A stretch of DNA of 64,000 nucleotides from JBCCEJ01 sp039030335 (GTDB taxonomy: Bacteria > Pseudomonadota > Gammaproteobacteria > HK1), in NCBI GenBank assembly GCA_039030335.1, contig JBCCEJ010000003.1, positions 1 to 64,000 of the forward strand, given 5' to 3'. The translations under genes and the position numbers were made by a program. Shown here in pieces: positions 35,888 through 45,012 of the stretch. Under the pieces are notes generated by a model, which was not told the origin of the DNA, made no database searches, and was given only the letters and a program-made list of their open reading frames with translations. Each line of letters opens with the position of its first letter. Within the stretch, counting starts at the first letter, position 1.

Positions 35888-36874
35888 ATGCAGATTGGGC
35901 CTTACGACGTGGGGAGCCTGTTCCTGGCGCCAATGGCGGGCGTCACGGACCGGCCGTTTCGCATCCTTTGCCGGGAGCTTGGCGCCGACCTGACGGTGTC
36001 GGAGATGCTGACCAGCGACATGCGGCTCTGGCACACCAGCAAGAGTCAGCGGCGCCTGGACCATCGTGGCGAACCCGGACCCCGGTCGGTACAGATCGCG
36101 GGGGCTGAACCGCAGCAGATGGCCGAGGCAGCGCGCGCCAATGCCGACCGCGGCGCGCAAATCATCGACATCAACATGGGCTGCCCCGCCAAGAAGGTGT
36201 GCAACGTGGCGGCGGGTTCCGCGCTCCTGCGCGATGAATCGCTGGTTGTCCGGATTCTCGATGCGGTTGTCGCCGCGGTCGAAATTCCCGTGACACTCAA
36301 GATCCGTACGGGCTGGAGTCCGGAACACCGTAACGGGGTGCGCATCGCCAGGCTCGCGGAACAGGCCGGCGTGGCCGCCCTGGCGGTGCACGGTCGCACC
36401 CGTGCCTGCGCGTTCAAAGGTAGTGCTGAATACCGCACCATCGCCGCGATCAAGCAGGCCGTCTCGATCCCGGTTGTTGCCAATGGCGATATCAACACGC
36501 CTGAGCAAGCTGCCCAGGTGCTCGAACAGACGGGCGCTGACGCCCTCATGCTCGGTCGCGCCGCGCAAGGTAATCCGTGGATATTCCGGGAGCTGCGCCA
36601 CTATCTTGCAACCGGCGACAAGGTGCCGGTGCCCGATGCCGAGGCGACGCGCGAAGTGATCCTCAACCACCTCGAACGGCTGTACGAACACTACGGCGAC
36701 TACATGGGTGTGCGGGTCGCGCGGAAGCACTTGTCCTGGTATTGCAAGAGTCGCGCTGGCGCAAAAACCTATTGGAAGAGCGTTAACCGGGTTGAAGACC
36801 CGGCCCTTCAGGTGGCGCTGACCGAAGCCTACTTCCGGGATGCGGGCCATCTCTCCGTGGCGGTGGCCGCATGA
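35888..36874 (+). CDS. dusB: tRNA-dihydrouridine synthase B
   Basis: The protein is 328 aa with the Dus signature LAPMAGVTDRPFR near the N-terminus, the catalytic-cysteine region INMGCPAKKVCN and the FMN-binding VVANGDINTP and LMLGRAAQGNPW segments. It reduces uridine to dihydrouridine in the tRNA D-loop using FMN and NAD(P)H. It overlaps fis by 4 bp (ATGA at 36871), reproducing the well-known dusB-fis operon. Confidence 0.97.
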   Translation: MQIGPYDVGSLFLAPMAGVTDRPFRILCRELGADLTVSEMLTSDMRLWHTSKSQRRLDHRGEPGPRSVQIAGAEPQQMAEAARANADRGAQIIDINMGCPAKKVCNVAAGSALLRDESLVVRILDAVVAAVEIPVTLKIRTGWSPEHRNGVRIARLAEQAGVAALAVHGRTRACAFKGSAEYRTIAAIKQAVSIPVVANGDINTPEQAAQVLEQTGADALMLGRAAQGNPWIFRELRHYLATGDKVPVPDAEATREVILNHLERLYEHYGDYMGVRVARKHLSWYCKSRAGAKTYWKSVNRVEDPALQVALTEAYFRDAGHLSVAVAA

Positions 36875-37122
36875 GTGCCGCCAACGACAAGAGCCGTCCG
36901 CTGGCGGACTGCGTGCGCGACGCCATGCGCGATTACTTCGCGGCTCTGGACGGGCACGAGGCGTCCGGCCTCTATCAGATGGTCATCCGTGAAGTCGAGA
37001 AGCCGCTGCTCGAAGCCGTGTTGCAGCATACGGGCAATAATCAGAGTCAGGCTGCGCAGGCGCTCGGCATGAACCGCGGCACGCTGCGCAAGAAGCTGCG
37101 CGAGCACGATCTGCTCGACTGA
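36871..37122 (+). CDS. fis: DNA-binding protein Fis
   Basis: The protein is 83 aa, slightly shorter than E. coli Fis (98 aa). The C-terminal helix-turn-helix is intact and highly conserved (GNNQSQAAQALGMNRGTLRKK). Fis bends DNA and regulates rRNA and many other promoters in a growth-dependent way. Its start overlaps the dusB stop, so translation is coupled. The gene is followed by purH after 135 bp. Confidence 0.96.
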   Translation: MSAANDKSRPLADCVRDAMRDYFAALDGHEASGLYQMVIREVEKPLLEAVLQHTGNNQSQAAQALGMNRGTLRKKLREHDLLD

Positions 37123-37257
37123 CCGCGCCGCAACGCGCCGCGGCTTCACCATCTCACGCGCGGCGGAAACCCGTTGTCAGGGGCGTTCGCCGACGCCAGC
37201 GCCGTGCGACAATGTTCCAGGCAATTTCTTAGACCGGCCTTAAGTCCAGCGCAAACC

Positions 37258-38820
37258 ATGACCAAACCCGTACGCCGCGCCCTACTAAGCGTCTCTGACA
37301 AGTTCGGACTGATCGATCTGGGTCTCCAGCTGCAGGCCGCCGGAGTGGACATCCTGTCCACCGGCGGTACGGCGAATGTGCTCCGCGACGCCGGGGTTGA
37401 CGTAACCGACGTCGCGGAAGTGACGGGGTTTCCGGAGATGATGGACGGACGGGTCAAGACTCTGCACCCGAAAGTGCATGGCGGTCTGCTCGGCCGGCGC
37501 GACGTGGATGCGGATGTCATGCTCGAGAACGGCATCGCGCCTGTCGATCTGCTGGTCGTCAACCTGTACCCGTTCGAGGCGACGATAGCGAAACCCGACT
37601 GTACGCTGGCCGACGCTATCGAGAATATCGATATCGGGGGGCCGGCCATGTTGCGTTCGGCGGCCAAGAATCATGCGTTTGTCGGCGTCGTAGTCGAGCC
37701 GGCCGACTACGCCCGCGTTGCTGCGGAGATCGCGCAGTCCGGTGGCCTGAGTGATGCCACCCGCTTTGACCTTGCCGTCAAGGCGTTCGAGCTCACGGCC
37801 CGTTACGACGGTGCTATCTCCAACTATCTGGCCGGAACGCTGGCGTCCGCTGAGGAGCAGCCCCGGAGCGTCAGTCAGCAGTTCACGAAAGTGCAGGACA
37901 TGCGGTATGGCGAGAATCCGCATCAGGCGGCCGCTTTCTATCGCGAACACTCACCAACACCTGGTTCGCTCGCCGCCGCAACGCTCGTTCAGGGCAAAGC
38001 GCTCTCGTACAACAATATCGCTGACGCTGATGCGGCGCTCGAATGTGTGCAGAGCTTCGGCGACATGCCCGCCTGCGTCATCGTCAAACACGCCAATCCT
38101 TGCGGTGTGGCCATCGGCGCCGATCTGACGCAAGCGTACGATAAAGCCTTCAAGACCGATCCGACCTCCGCGTTCGGCGGCATCATCGCATTCAATCAAA
38201 CACTCGACGCGCCGCTGGCGGCGCGCATTCTCGAGCGCCAGTTCGTCGAAGTGATCGTAGTGCCAACGCTCGATGAGGCCGCGCGGCCCGTGCTGGCTTC
38301 GAAGTCGAACGTACGTGTGCTCGTGACCGGCACTTCGGACGGGGCCGCGATCACCGGGCGGGACTTCAAGCGCGTGGGTGGCGGCCTGCTGGTGCAAGAC
38401 CGGGACGTTGGAGCCGTCACCGCAGCCGGGTTGAAGACGGTGACCGCCCGGGCGCCGACGGCCAATGAGCTGGAAGACCTCCTGTTCGCCTGGAAAGTCG
38501 TCAAGTACGTCAAGTCGAACGCGATCGTCTATTGCAAAGGCGGCATGACCATCGGCGTTGGTGCCGGGCAGATGAGCAGGGTGTACTCGGCTCGAATTGG
38601 CGCGATCAAGGCTGCCGATGAGAACCTCGAGGTCAAGGGTTCGGTGCTCGCCTCCGACGCGTTCTTTCCGTTCCGCGATGGCGTTGACTCGGCCGCAGCG
38701 GCGGGCTGTACGGCGGTGATCCAGCCGGGTGGCTCGGTGCGCGATGATGAAGCGATCGCGGCGGCGGATGAACATGGTCTGGCCATGGTCTTTACGGGCA
38801 TGCGCCATTTCCGGCACTAA
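37258..38820 (+). CDS. purH: Bifunctional AICAR formyltransferase / IMP cyclohydrolase
   Basis: ATG 37258 gives 520 aa, normal for PurH, and starts with the conserved RRALLSVSDKFG; the frame is open upstream without homology. The N-terminal MGS-like IMP cyclohydrolase domain includes STGGTANVLRDAG and GRVKTLHP. The C-terminal AICAR formyltransferase domain has the active-site KHANPCG. It performs the last two steps of IMP synthesis. purD follows 72 bp downstream, as in the typical purHD operon. Confidence 0.97.
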   Translation: MTKPVRRALLSVSDKFGLIDLGLQLQAAGVDILSTGGTANVLRDAGVDVTDVAEVTGFPEMMDGRVKTLHPKVHGGLLGRRDVDADVMLENGIAPVDLLVVNLYPFEATIAKPDCTLADAIENIDIGGPAMLRSAAKNHAFVGVVVEPADYARVAAEIAQSGGLSDATRFDLAVKAFELTARYDGAISNYLAGTLASAEEQPRSVSQQFTKVQDMRYGENPHQAAAFYREHSPTPGSLAAATLVQGKALSYNNIADADAALECVQSFGDMPACVIVKHANPCGVAIGADLTQAYDKAFKTDPTSAFGGIIAFNQTLDAPLAARILERQFVEVIVVPTLDEAARPVLASKSNVRVLVTGTSDGAAITGRDFKRVGGGLLVQDRDVGAVTAAGLKTVTARAPTANELEDLLFAWKVVKYVKSNAIVYCKGGMTIGVGAGQMSRVYSARIGAIKAADENLEVKGSVLASDAFFPFRDGVDSAAAAGCTAVIQPGGSVRDDEAIAAADEHGLAMVFTGMRHFRH

Positions 38821-38892
38821 ACGACCAGTCGAGGCCGGCGCTGACATCGAGGTTCCGATGGCGCGCGGCAGTTTGGGGAGCACGGCGGCAAC

Positions 38893-40182
38893 ATGAAAGT
38901 ACTGATAATCGGTTCGGGCGGCCGTGAGCACGCGTTAGCGTGGGGTGTTGCGAAATCGACGCGCGTGACGGCGGTGTTCGTGGCGCCTGGTAATGCCGGT
39001 TCCGCGCAGCTGCCGAAGACCAGGAATGTGGATCTTGGGGTCAGTGACTTCGACGCGCTGATCAATTTCGCATCCGAGCAACAGGTCGGCTTGACGATCG
39101 TCGGTCCGGAGGCCCCTTTGGTCGACGGCATAGTAGATCGATTTCAAGCGGCTGGATTGCGCTGCTTCGGCCCTTCACAAGGGGCTGCACAGCTCGAAGG
39201 GTCCAAGTCATTCACCAAGGACTTTCTGGCGCGCCACAGTATCCCAACCGGCGCCTATGCGGCATTCGACGACTACGCCGCCGCGGCCGGATACATCGAC
39301 GCCACCGGCGCGCCGCTGGTCGTGAAGGCTGACGGGCTTGCGGCTGGTAAAGGCGTGGTCATCGCACACGACGCAGAGACTGCCAAGTCGGCGGCGCGCG
39401 ATATGCTGGAGGGAGCGCGCTTCGGCTCGGCTGGTGAGCGTGTGGTCATCGAGCAGTTTCTAGAGGGCGAGGAGGCGAGCTTCATCGTGGCCGTAGACGG
39501 CACGCACGTGGTTCCCCTCGCAACGTCTCAGGACCACAAGGCCCGCGACGACGGCGACGTCGGCCCCAATACCGGCGGCATGGGGGCCTACTCGCCGGCG
39601 CCTGTGATCGATGAGGCCCTGCACGCGAGAGTCATGTCGGACGTCATCGAACCGACTGTCCGAGGCATGGCTGCAGACGGGCATCCGTACACAGGGTTTC
39701 TCTACGCTGGCTTGATGATCGCTGCGGATGGCACCCCCTACGTGCTCGAATACAACTGCCGTCTGGGCGATCCGGAAGCACAGGTCCTGCTGTTGCGCAT
39801 GCGCTCAGAGCTGCCGGATCTATGCGAAGCGGCGCTGGACGGCGCGCTCGCTCAATACGAGGCTGAGTGGGACGCGCGTGTGGCGCTGGGCGTTGTTATG
39901 GCATCCGGTGGTTATCCGGGCGCTTACGAGACCGGGCAGACCATCACGGGTCTCGGACCGGACCCGGAAGGCTGCAAGGTTTTTCATGCGGCGACGCGCC
40001 ATGGCCCCGCCGGCATCACCGCACACGGTGGACGTGTCCTCTGCGTCTGTGCGTTGGGAGACACCGTTGCCGACGCGCAGGCTGCGGCATACGCACGCGT
40101 TGACGAAATCGAGTGGGAAGACGCCTTCTGCCGCCGCGACATCGGCTACCGGGCGATTGCCCGGGAACGGGCGGGCGAGTAA
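38893..40182 (+). CDS. purD: Phosphoribosylamine-glycine ligase
   Basis: The 429-residue length is normal for PurD. The N-terminus MKVLIIGSGGREHALAW is diagnostic. The ATP-grasp core shows VKADGLAAGKGVV, and FRCRLGDPE-like sequence appears as YNCRLGDPEAQ. The enzyme joins phosphoribosylamine and glycine in purine synthesis. It ends 12 bp from the convergent hisH gene. Confidence 0.97.
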   Translation: MKVLIIGSGGREHALAWGVAKSTRVTAVFVAPGNAGSAQLPKTRNVDLGVSDFDALINFASEQQVGLTIVGPEAPLVDGIVDRFQAAGLRCFGPSQGAAQLEGSKSFTKDFLARHSIPTGAYAAFDDYAAAAGYIDATGAPLVVKADGLAAGKGVVIAHDAETAKSAARDMLEGARFGSAGERVVIEQFLEGEEASFIVAVDGTHVVPLATSQDHKARDDGDVGPNTGGMGAYSPAPVIDEALHARVMSDVIEPTVRGMAADGHPYTGFLYAGLMIAADGTPYVLEYNCRLGDPEAQVLLLRMRSELPDLCEAALDGALAQYEAEWDARVALGVVMASGGYPGAYETGQTITGLGPDPEGCKVFHAATRHGPAGITAHGGRVLCVCALGDTVADAQAAAYARVDEIEWEDAFCRRDIGYRAIARERAGE

Positions 40183-40194
40183 TCGTTCGACCGT

Positions 40195-40845
40195 TTAGCG
40201 AGTTCCGTCCCAGCTCAGAAAATTCTTCAGCAGCTGCTGCCCGGCGGCTGCACTCTTCTCCGGGTGAAACTGGGTCGCGAACCAGCCATCTCCGGCGGCT
40301 GCCGAGGCAAATGACAGGCCGTAGGTGGTTCGCCCGCTCACGGCCGCGTCGTCGCTCGGGCATGGATAGTAGCTGTGCACGAAGTAGAAGCGGTGTCCGT
40401 CCTCGATCGCACGCCAGAGCGGATGCGCAAACGTCTGTGTGACGCGGTTCCAACCCATGTGCGGGACTTTCAGGCGACTGCCATCGACCGGATCCCTGTG
40501 TTGCTCCGGAAACCTGCGCACATGGCCGGAGATGAGGCCGAGCGCCGGCGTTCCGCCATCTTCTTCGCTGCGTTCGAGCAGTGCCTGATAGCCCACACAG
40601 ATGCCGAGGAACGGTTTTTCCCCGATCGAGCGGCGCACCAGCTCATCGAGCCCCACGCGGGCGAGCGCAGTCATCGCATCACGCATCGCGCCTTGACCGG
40701 GAAACACCACCCGGTCGGCCCGTGAGACGACCGCGGCGTCGTTGGTAACGTGCACTTCGACTGTGCCGGCGCCAGCGTGCTCCACTGCTTTGGCCACGGA
40801 TCGAAGGTTACCCATGCCGTAGTCGAGAACCGCTATTGACTGCAT
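40195..40845 (-). CDS. hisH: Imidazole glycerol phosphate synthase, glutamine amidotransferase subunit
   Basis: The protein is 216 aa beginning MQSIAVLDYGMGNLRSV, typical of HisH. The class I amidotransferase nucleophile lies in LGICVGYQALLE, and the His-Glu pair in TQFHPEKS. It delivers ammonia to HisF in histidine synthesis. It follows hisB by 9 bp. hisA and hisF, often next in line, are not in this window; convergent purD lies directly downstream instead. Confidence 0.96.
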   Translation of the reverse strand: MQSIAVLDYGMGNLRSVAKAVEHAGAGTVEVHVTNDAAVVSRADRVVFPGQGAMRDAMTALARVGLDELVRRSIGEKPFLGICVGYQALLERSEEDGGTPALGLISGHVRRFPEQHRDPVDGSRLKVPHMGWNRVTQTFAHPLWRAIEDGHRFYFVHSYYPCPSDDAAVSGRTTYGLSFASAAAGDGWFATQFHPEKSAAAGQQLLKNFLSWDGTR

Positions 40846-40854
40846 GGCAATGGC

Positions 40855-41448
40855 CTAGAGTGAGCCTTTTGTCGATGGGATCGTGTCGCCCATGCGCGGG
40901 TCTGGGGCGACTGCCATCCGCACCGCTCGTCCGAAGGCTTTGAAAACGGTTTCTGCGACATGGTGCGCGTTGAATCCTTGCAGCGTGTCGATGTGCAGCG
41001 TGGCCTCGGCGCTGTTGGCGAAGGCCTGAAAAAACTCCCGCAGCAGATCGACATCGAAGTCCCCTATCCGCGCACGGGGAAAGTCCACCCGGTAGTGCAG
41101 ACCGGGCCGCCCGGAGAAATCGATCACGACGCGGGAGAGCGCCTCGTCGAGCGGCACATAAGCGTGACCGTAGCGCACGATGCCGCGCTTTTCGCCGAGC
41201 GCCTGGACGAACGCTTCGCCGAGGACGATGCCTACGTCTTCTACCGTGTGGTGCGCGTCGATCTCGAGATCGCCAACAGCTTTGACATGCAGGTCCACCA
41301 TGCCGTGTCGGGCCACCTGGTCGAGCATATGTTCGAAGAATGGCACGCCTGTATCGAACACGCCTTTGCCCGTTCCATCGAGATCGATGCTTAGCGATAT
41401 TTGCGTTTCTTTGGTGTTGCGGTCTACAGCCGCCCGCCGAGCGTTCAT
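40855..41448 (-). CDS. hisB: Imidazoleglycerol-phosphate dehydratase
   Basis: ATG 41448 gives 197 aa, the length of a monofunctional dehydratase without the phosphatase domain found in E. coli HisB. Metal-binding His-rich motifs are present: FFEHMLDQVARHG, DAHHTVEDVG and FNAHHVAET. It dehydrates imidazoleglycerol phosphate in histidine biosynthesis. hisH follows on the same strand after 9 bp. Confidence 0.96.
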   Translation of the reverse strand: MNARRAAVDRNTKETQISLSIDLDGTGKGVFDTGVPFFEHMLDQVARHGMVDLHVKAVGDLEIDAHHTVEDVGIVLGEAFVQALGEKRGIVRYGHAYVPLDEALSRVVIDFSGRPGLHYRVDFPRARIGDFDVDLLREFFQAFANSAEATLHIDTLQGFNAHHVAETVFKAFGRAVRMAVAPDPRMGDTIPSTKGSL

Positions 41449-41695
41449 GTTCGTGATACCTCGCGAAACCAAGCCGACAAGAATAGCGCTCTTTGCGGGT
41501 ATACGCCCACAATTTGGCGTCCGGTCAGGCACGGGCTGCTGGTAAACTGTGGCTCGTGCCGCGCTGCGCCACCGCAGTACCCGCACCCGGCACTGGAGAC
41601 TCCGATGTCACCTGAATGCGTCAAGTGTCCACGCTCCGGTATACCGCCATGGCGTCGCCTGCAACCTGGCCGCGCCAGCACGATCGCACGGGGTC

Positions 41696-42262
41696 ATGCC
41701 CATGTTTGACCTGCGTCGAGCAGGCTGGGTGCTGCTGCTTGCATTCTGGCTGCCCGCGCTCGCGCCAGCGTCGGATGAAACCGAGACGGTGCGCGCGTTC
41801 GCCGACGTTTGTGTCGACCTGTTCGAGCAACGGCAGTGGCGTGCGGCTTTCGCCTGTGTTGCCCCCGAGTCGCTCGAGAAATTTCGCAACCGCTATGCAG
41901 CCGACCGCATTGAGCCGACTTACAAGGATCTGCCGGGAGAGCTGACCGCGACGTTTGGCACGGATGTAAGTCGTCAGGAATTGATGTCCATGCCGACGCC
42001 GGATCTACTGGCCGGCGCGCTCGACGGCGCTATTGCGAATTTCAGCTCGACTGGCTACACGCTCGAACAGTTCGATCTGCGCCTGCTGCGTGTCGAGCAT
42101 CGGATTGCGGAGGTCTACGATCTTCACATTCGAGCGTCGATCGCGGTCGTGGGGCGTAAACGGCGTGAGTTCAGCCGTAAGTACCGCGTCCGGTTGAGGC
42201 TGCTGCCGGACGGTCCGAAAATGGACATCCCCCAGGCCGTATTCGATCTGCTGTCGATCTGA
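41696..42262 (+). CDS. Exported hypothetical protein
   Basis: ATG 41696 gives 188 aa and starts a clear signal peptide (RRAGWVLLLAFWLPALAPASD). The mature part is mixed alpha/beta with no motif I recognise; it includes YTLEQFDLRLLRVEHRIAEVYD and a basic strand GRKRREFSRKYRVRLRLLPDG. The protein looks like a small periplasmic protein of the NTF2/lipid-binding size class, but I assign no function. It is divergent from hisB. Confidence 0.65.
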   Translation: MPMFDLRRAGWVLLLAFWLPALAPASDETETVRAFADVCVDLFEQRQWRAAFACVAPESLEKFRNRYAADRIEPTYKDLPGELTATFGTDVSRQELMSMPTPDLLAGALDGAIANFSSTGYTLEQFDLRLLRVEHRIAEVYDLHIRASIAVVGRKRREFSRKYRVRLRLLPDGPKMDIPQAVFDLLSI

Positions 42263-42288
42263 CGCCGCGCGTCACTCAGATCGATCGA

Positions 42289-42705
42289 TCAGAATTCGGA
42301 AATGGGTCGTCGGCCGGCGAAGCCGGCGTCGATTTCGTGCCAGTAACCAACCTCCTTCTCACCCAGCTGCCAGCACAGGAACACTTCGCGGCCCTCGCGC
42401 TCGGCGTACCAGTCGACCAGACCGATGTCGAGGCGCTTGATCGTGCAGCCGGTCGCCTGTACCCGATCGATGTCTTCGCGTAACGCATCAAGCAGGGTGC
42501 GCAGCGTCGCGAGGTCGTCCACCGCGTCGGGTGGTGTGTGCTCGTCGACGATGAAGTCCTCGTCGTCCGGCGCACAGCCGATTGCATCGAGACGGATCCA
42601 CGCGTCGCGCACCTGGGCATGCATCTGCGAAATGCGTTGAAACGCCTGTTCGAGCGTCGGCACGAGCGCGTTGGTTTCATTCAGGGTGAAGTAGCGTCTG
42701 GTCAT
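42289..42705 (-). CDS. DUF2203 family protein
   Basis: ATG 42705 gives 138 aa and begins RRYFTLNETNALVPTLEQ, matching the start of DUF2203 proteins, and ends with FCWQLGEKEVGYWHEIDAGFAGR, the conserved C-terminal block of that family. The central region is helical. Function is unknown. It is convergent with the exported hypothetical gene. Confidence 0.88.
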   Translation of the reverse strand: MTRRYFTLNETNALVPTLEQAFQRISQMHAQVRDAWIRLDAIGCAPDDEDFIVDEHTPPDAVDDLATLRTLLDALREDIDRVQATGCTIKRLDIGLVDWYAEREGREVFLCWQLGEKEVGYWHEIDAGFAGRRPISEF

Positions 42706-42855
42706 GAACGGATTGGCCCTGGGCGAGCGCGAATGAAGTCTGGCCTTGTGAAGTTGGACCGCGGCCAGCGCCGAATGTGTCCTGGGAGATGCGGGTGACG
42801 CTAGCATCTTGCAAGCATCGGGGAATCCCGTATCGGCCTGAACGTGAGCGATGCG

Positions 42856-43515
42856 TCAGGCGGCGCTCACCGCTTCGATGTGGCGCAGCTTCTCAAAGTG
42901 CGCAAGGTGGTAGAAGTGCCTGAGTTCCGCCATCAGCGCCACGGGCGAATGGTCCATGAAACGTCGCTCCAGATGTCCGCAGTAGCGCTGCGCGTAGCGA
43001 TTTGCGCCCGCGTAGCGCGCGCGTTCTTCGATGCTCATCCCGGCTGCGAAACGAAAGTGATGAAACAGCCGGGTCAATAGATTGCGCGGCGCGACCGCAC
43101 GGCCCTGGCTGCGAAGCGTCGCGTGTATGCCTACGTATTTGTCGACCTCCGCCTGTAATTCGAGTTCGAGCAGACTGACGCTGCGATTCTGTCCAGCTCG
43201 AACTGCCACGTACAGGAAGTGACTGACACCCTCCAACGCGGTACAGAAGTCGGCCAGATTGTGTTCCCCCAGGCGCGTTGCGGGGCGGTCTGCGTCCAAT
43301 CGCCGCAGTACTTGCTCATCGAGGAACAAACTGATCGCGATGTCGGCGCCATCCGCCGCGACCAGCAGCTTCTCGTCGCAGTGGCGCGGCGAGGGAACGC
43401 CGTGCAATCGGTCGGCCAGGCTGCGGTCGGTTACCAGAAAGTCGTCGATCGCGGCATCGACACGCAGGCCGTAGATCGCCTGCAGCATCTTCTGCACGTG
43501 CAGTAGTGGTTTCAT
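42856..43515 (-). CDS. Conserved hypothetical protein (first of an unrecognised pair)
   Basis: The protein is 219 aa from ATG 43515. It is largely alpha-helical and soluble, with features such as LLHVQKMLQAIYGL, HCDEKLLVAADGADIAISLFLDE, EVDKYVG and a His/Arg-rich C-terminus (LERRFMDHSPVALMAELRHFYHLAHFEKLRHIE). I do not recognise the family. It starts 14 bp downstream of the companion gene on the same strand, so the two probably function together. Confidence 0.65.
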   Translation of the reverse strand: MKPLLHVQKMLQAIYGLRVDAAIDDFLVTDRSLADRLHGVPSPRHCDEKLLVAADGADIAISLFLDEQVLRRLDADRPATRLGEHNLADFCTALEGVSHFLYVAVRAGQNRSVSLLELELQAEVDKYVGIHATLRSQGRAVAPRNLLTRLFHHFRFAAGMSIEERARYAGANRYAQRYCGHLERRFMDHSPVALMAELRHFYHLAHFEKLRHIEAVSAA

Positions 43516-43529
43516 GGCAGCAGTCGTCT

Positions 43530-44132
43530 TCAGTGCCGCGTCGCGACAGAACCCGCGTCCAGTACATCGACCCCCAGTGCCTTCAGTTGCTGCGCGGCGC
43601 GCGGGCTGCGGGTGCGCATCCAGACCTCGTAGAGGCGCAACACATCACAGTTCGAGCGCCCCGCCGAGTGTTCCCAGATCTGATTCAAGACGTCGACGAA
43701 ACGGACAAAACGTTCCGACAGCTCGGCGTATACCCGCGGCCTTGCGCTTGCGCCCTGGCCGCGTGGCGGAGCGCTCGCGATGTAGCCGTACGCACCGCGG
43801 CCCATCGCTATGCAGTAGTCCACGTCGACCAGTTTGCGGTTGAAACTCTCAGTGAATACGCCGGCCAGGAATAGTGCGACATCGCCGAGCTGCTGCATCA
43901 CGCGGCAGCGTTCCTCCGAATCACCGCTGGCGTGGGCCCTGGCGTACAGTTGCGCCAGCGCTGGAATGCGACGACCGTCCGGCGTTTTCTCGACCAGGCG
44001 ATCGGTGCGGCTGAAGCGGGCGAGCATACCGGCTACGTAGTTGCAGGCGTCCGGGCTGGCGCCTACTCCCTGATCTTTCGAAGCATCCCGCACCGCATCT
44101 TCGAAATAACTCTGCACGTCGTGGGCGGTCAT
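43530..44132 (-). CDS. Conserved hypothetical protein (second of an unrecognised pair)
   Basis: ATG 44132 gives 200 aa; the frame is open to 44234 but the longer version adds only unconvincing sequence. The protein is helical and soluble and begins TAHDVQSYFEDAVRDA. The central segment RCRVMQQLGDVALFLAGVF, the segment VDYCIAMGRGAYGYIA and the C-terminal RLYEVWMRTRSPRAAQQLKALG are its clearest features. I do not recognise a family. It precedes the 219-aa companion by 14 bp. Confidence 0.65.
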   Translation of the reverse strand: MTAHDVQSYFEDAVRDASKDQGVGASPDACNYVAGMLARFSRTDRLVEKTPDGRRIPALAQLYARAHASGDSEERCRVMQQLGDVALFLAGVFTESFNRKLVDVDYCIAMGRGAYGYIASAPPRGQGASARPRVYAELSERFVRFVDVLNQIWEHSAGRSNCDVLRLYEVWMRTRSPRAAQQLKALGVDVLDAGSVATRH

Positions 44133-44298
44133 CAGCGGTCGGTTACCGGGACGTTGGAACATCGGCGTAGGCCTCCAGCAGCAGAACGCGTCATCGCGCT
44201 CGGCTGAAACTGCCAGAGATGTCGGGCAATCCAAAACCAGCAGCCGTCCGTGTCGGCTGCTAATAGACGGGCATCAGGGGGAACGGCGCGACGCCCGG

Positions 44299-44907
44299 TC
44301 AGCGGCTGAAATGGATGTCGACGTAGATGACCGCTGCCGGAATGAGGCCGATGGGCAGCAGCACGACGATGAAGAATATCAACCACATCAGCACGGAGTT
44401 GTGACGTACCGGCGCGCCGTATGGGTTGCTGCGCGCCTGTCCTGGAACGGCGACCAAGGCGAACACTACGAGCAGGTTCAGCACCGGGACCAGCAGTGTG
44501 ACGAGCCACCACGCGCTGCGTCCGAAGTCGTGGATGCGTTGTATCAGGCTGGCGATGACCAGCCATGCCGCGGTAAGGGCCAGAGCGATAAGGGCCGCAC
44601 CGATGCCCCAACGCGGCTCGCCTTCAGCGTAGGCGGCGTGCCATTGGATGGCAGGAAACGCGGCGACGCCCACCACCAATAGCGCCGCCGCACACTGAGT
44701 AACGAACCGGACCCGGCGCATGCGCGCGTTCAGGCCGAACAGCCTCGAGTGCGACCAGGTGACCGGGGCAGGACCCGGCTGCGGGCGTGGCGGCGAGGCG
44801 GCTGCAACGGCGGCAACGACCGCCGCCGGGCTCCGGTGGGCAGGTTTTGGTGGATCCGGACCGTCTCGCGCGGTGGCCGGGTGCCGCGGTTTTTCTGGTT
44901 CTGGCAC
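44299..44907 (-). CDS. DUF805 family membrane protein
   Basis: The frame is 202 aa from GTG 44907 and remains open upstream to the FAH gene stop, so the true start could be a non-ATG codon nearer 45000. The first about 60 residues are Pro/Ala-rich. The DUF805 hallmark IQRIHDFGRSAWWL lies between two of four hydrophobic helices (about 69-90, 100-120, 137-157 and 172-195). DUF805 proteins are small inner-membrane proteins of unknown function. It lies directly downstream of the FAH-family gene on the same strand. Confidence 0.75.
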   Translation of the reverse strand: MPEPEKPRHPATARDGPDPPKPAHRSPAAVVAAVAAASPPRPQPGPAPVTWSHSRLFGLNARMRRVRFVTQCAAALLVVGVAAFPAIQWHAAYAEGEPRWGIGAALIALALTAAWLVIASLIQRIHDFGRSAWWLVTLLVPVLNLLVVFALVAVPGQARSNPYGAPVRHNSVLMWLIFFIVVLLPIGLIPAAVIYVDIHFSR

Positions 44908-45012
44908 CGGCGTCCCGGGCGCGTCCGGGGCCGCGCCGTTGCGGGGCCGCGCGGGTTTTGCGCCCAGCTCGCTCAGGTTGCCCAGCGATGGTTCTTTGCG
45001 CGACAGCGCCGC

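Noticed and set aside
35873..36850. Minus-strand frame of about 325 codons antisense to dusB
   Set aside because: The plus strand is unmistakably DusB; the antisense translation shows no recognisable motif.
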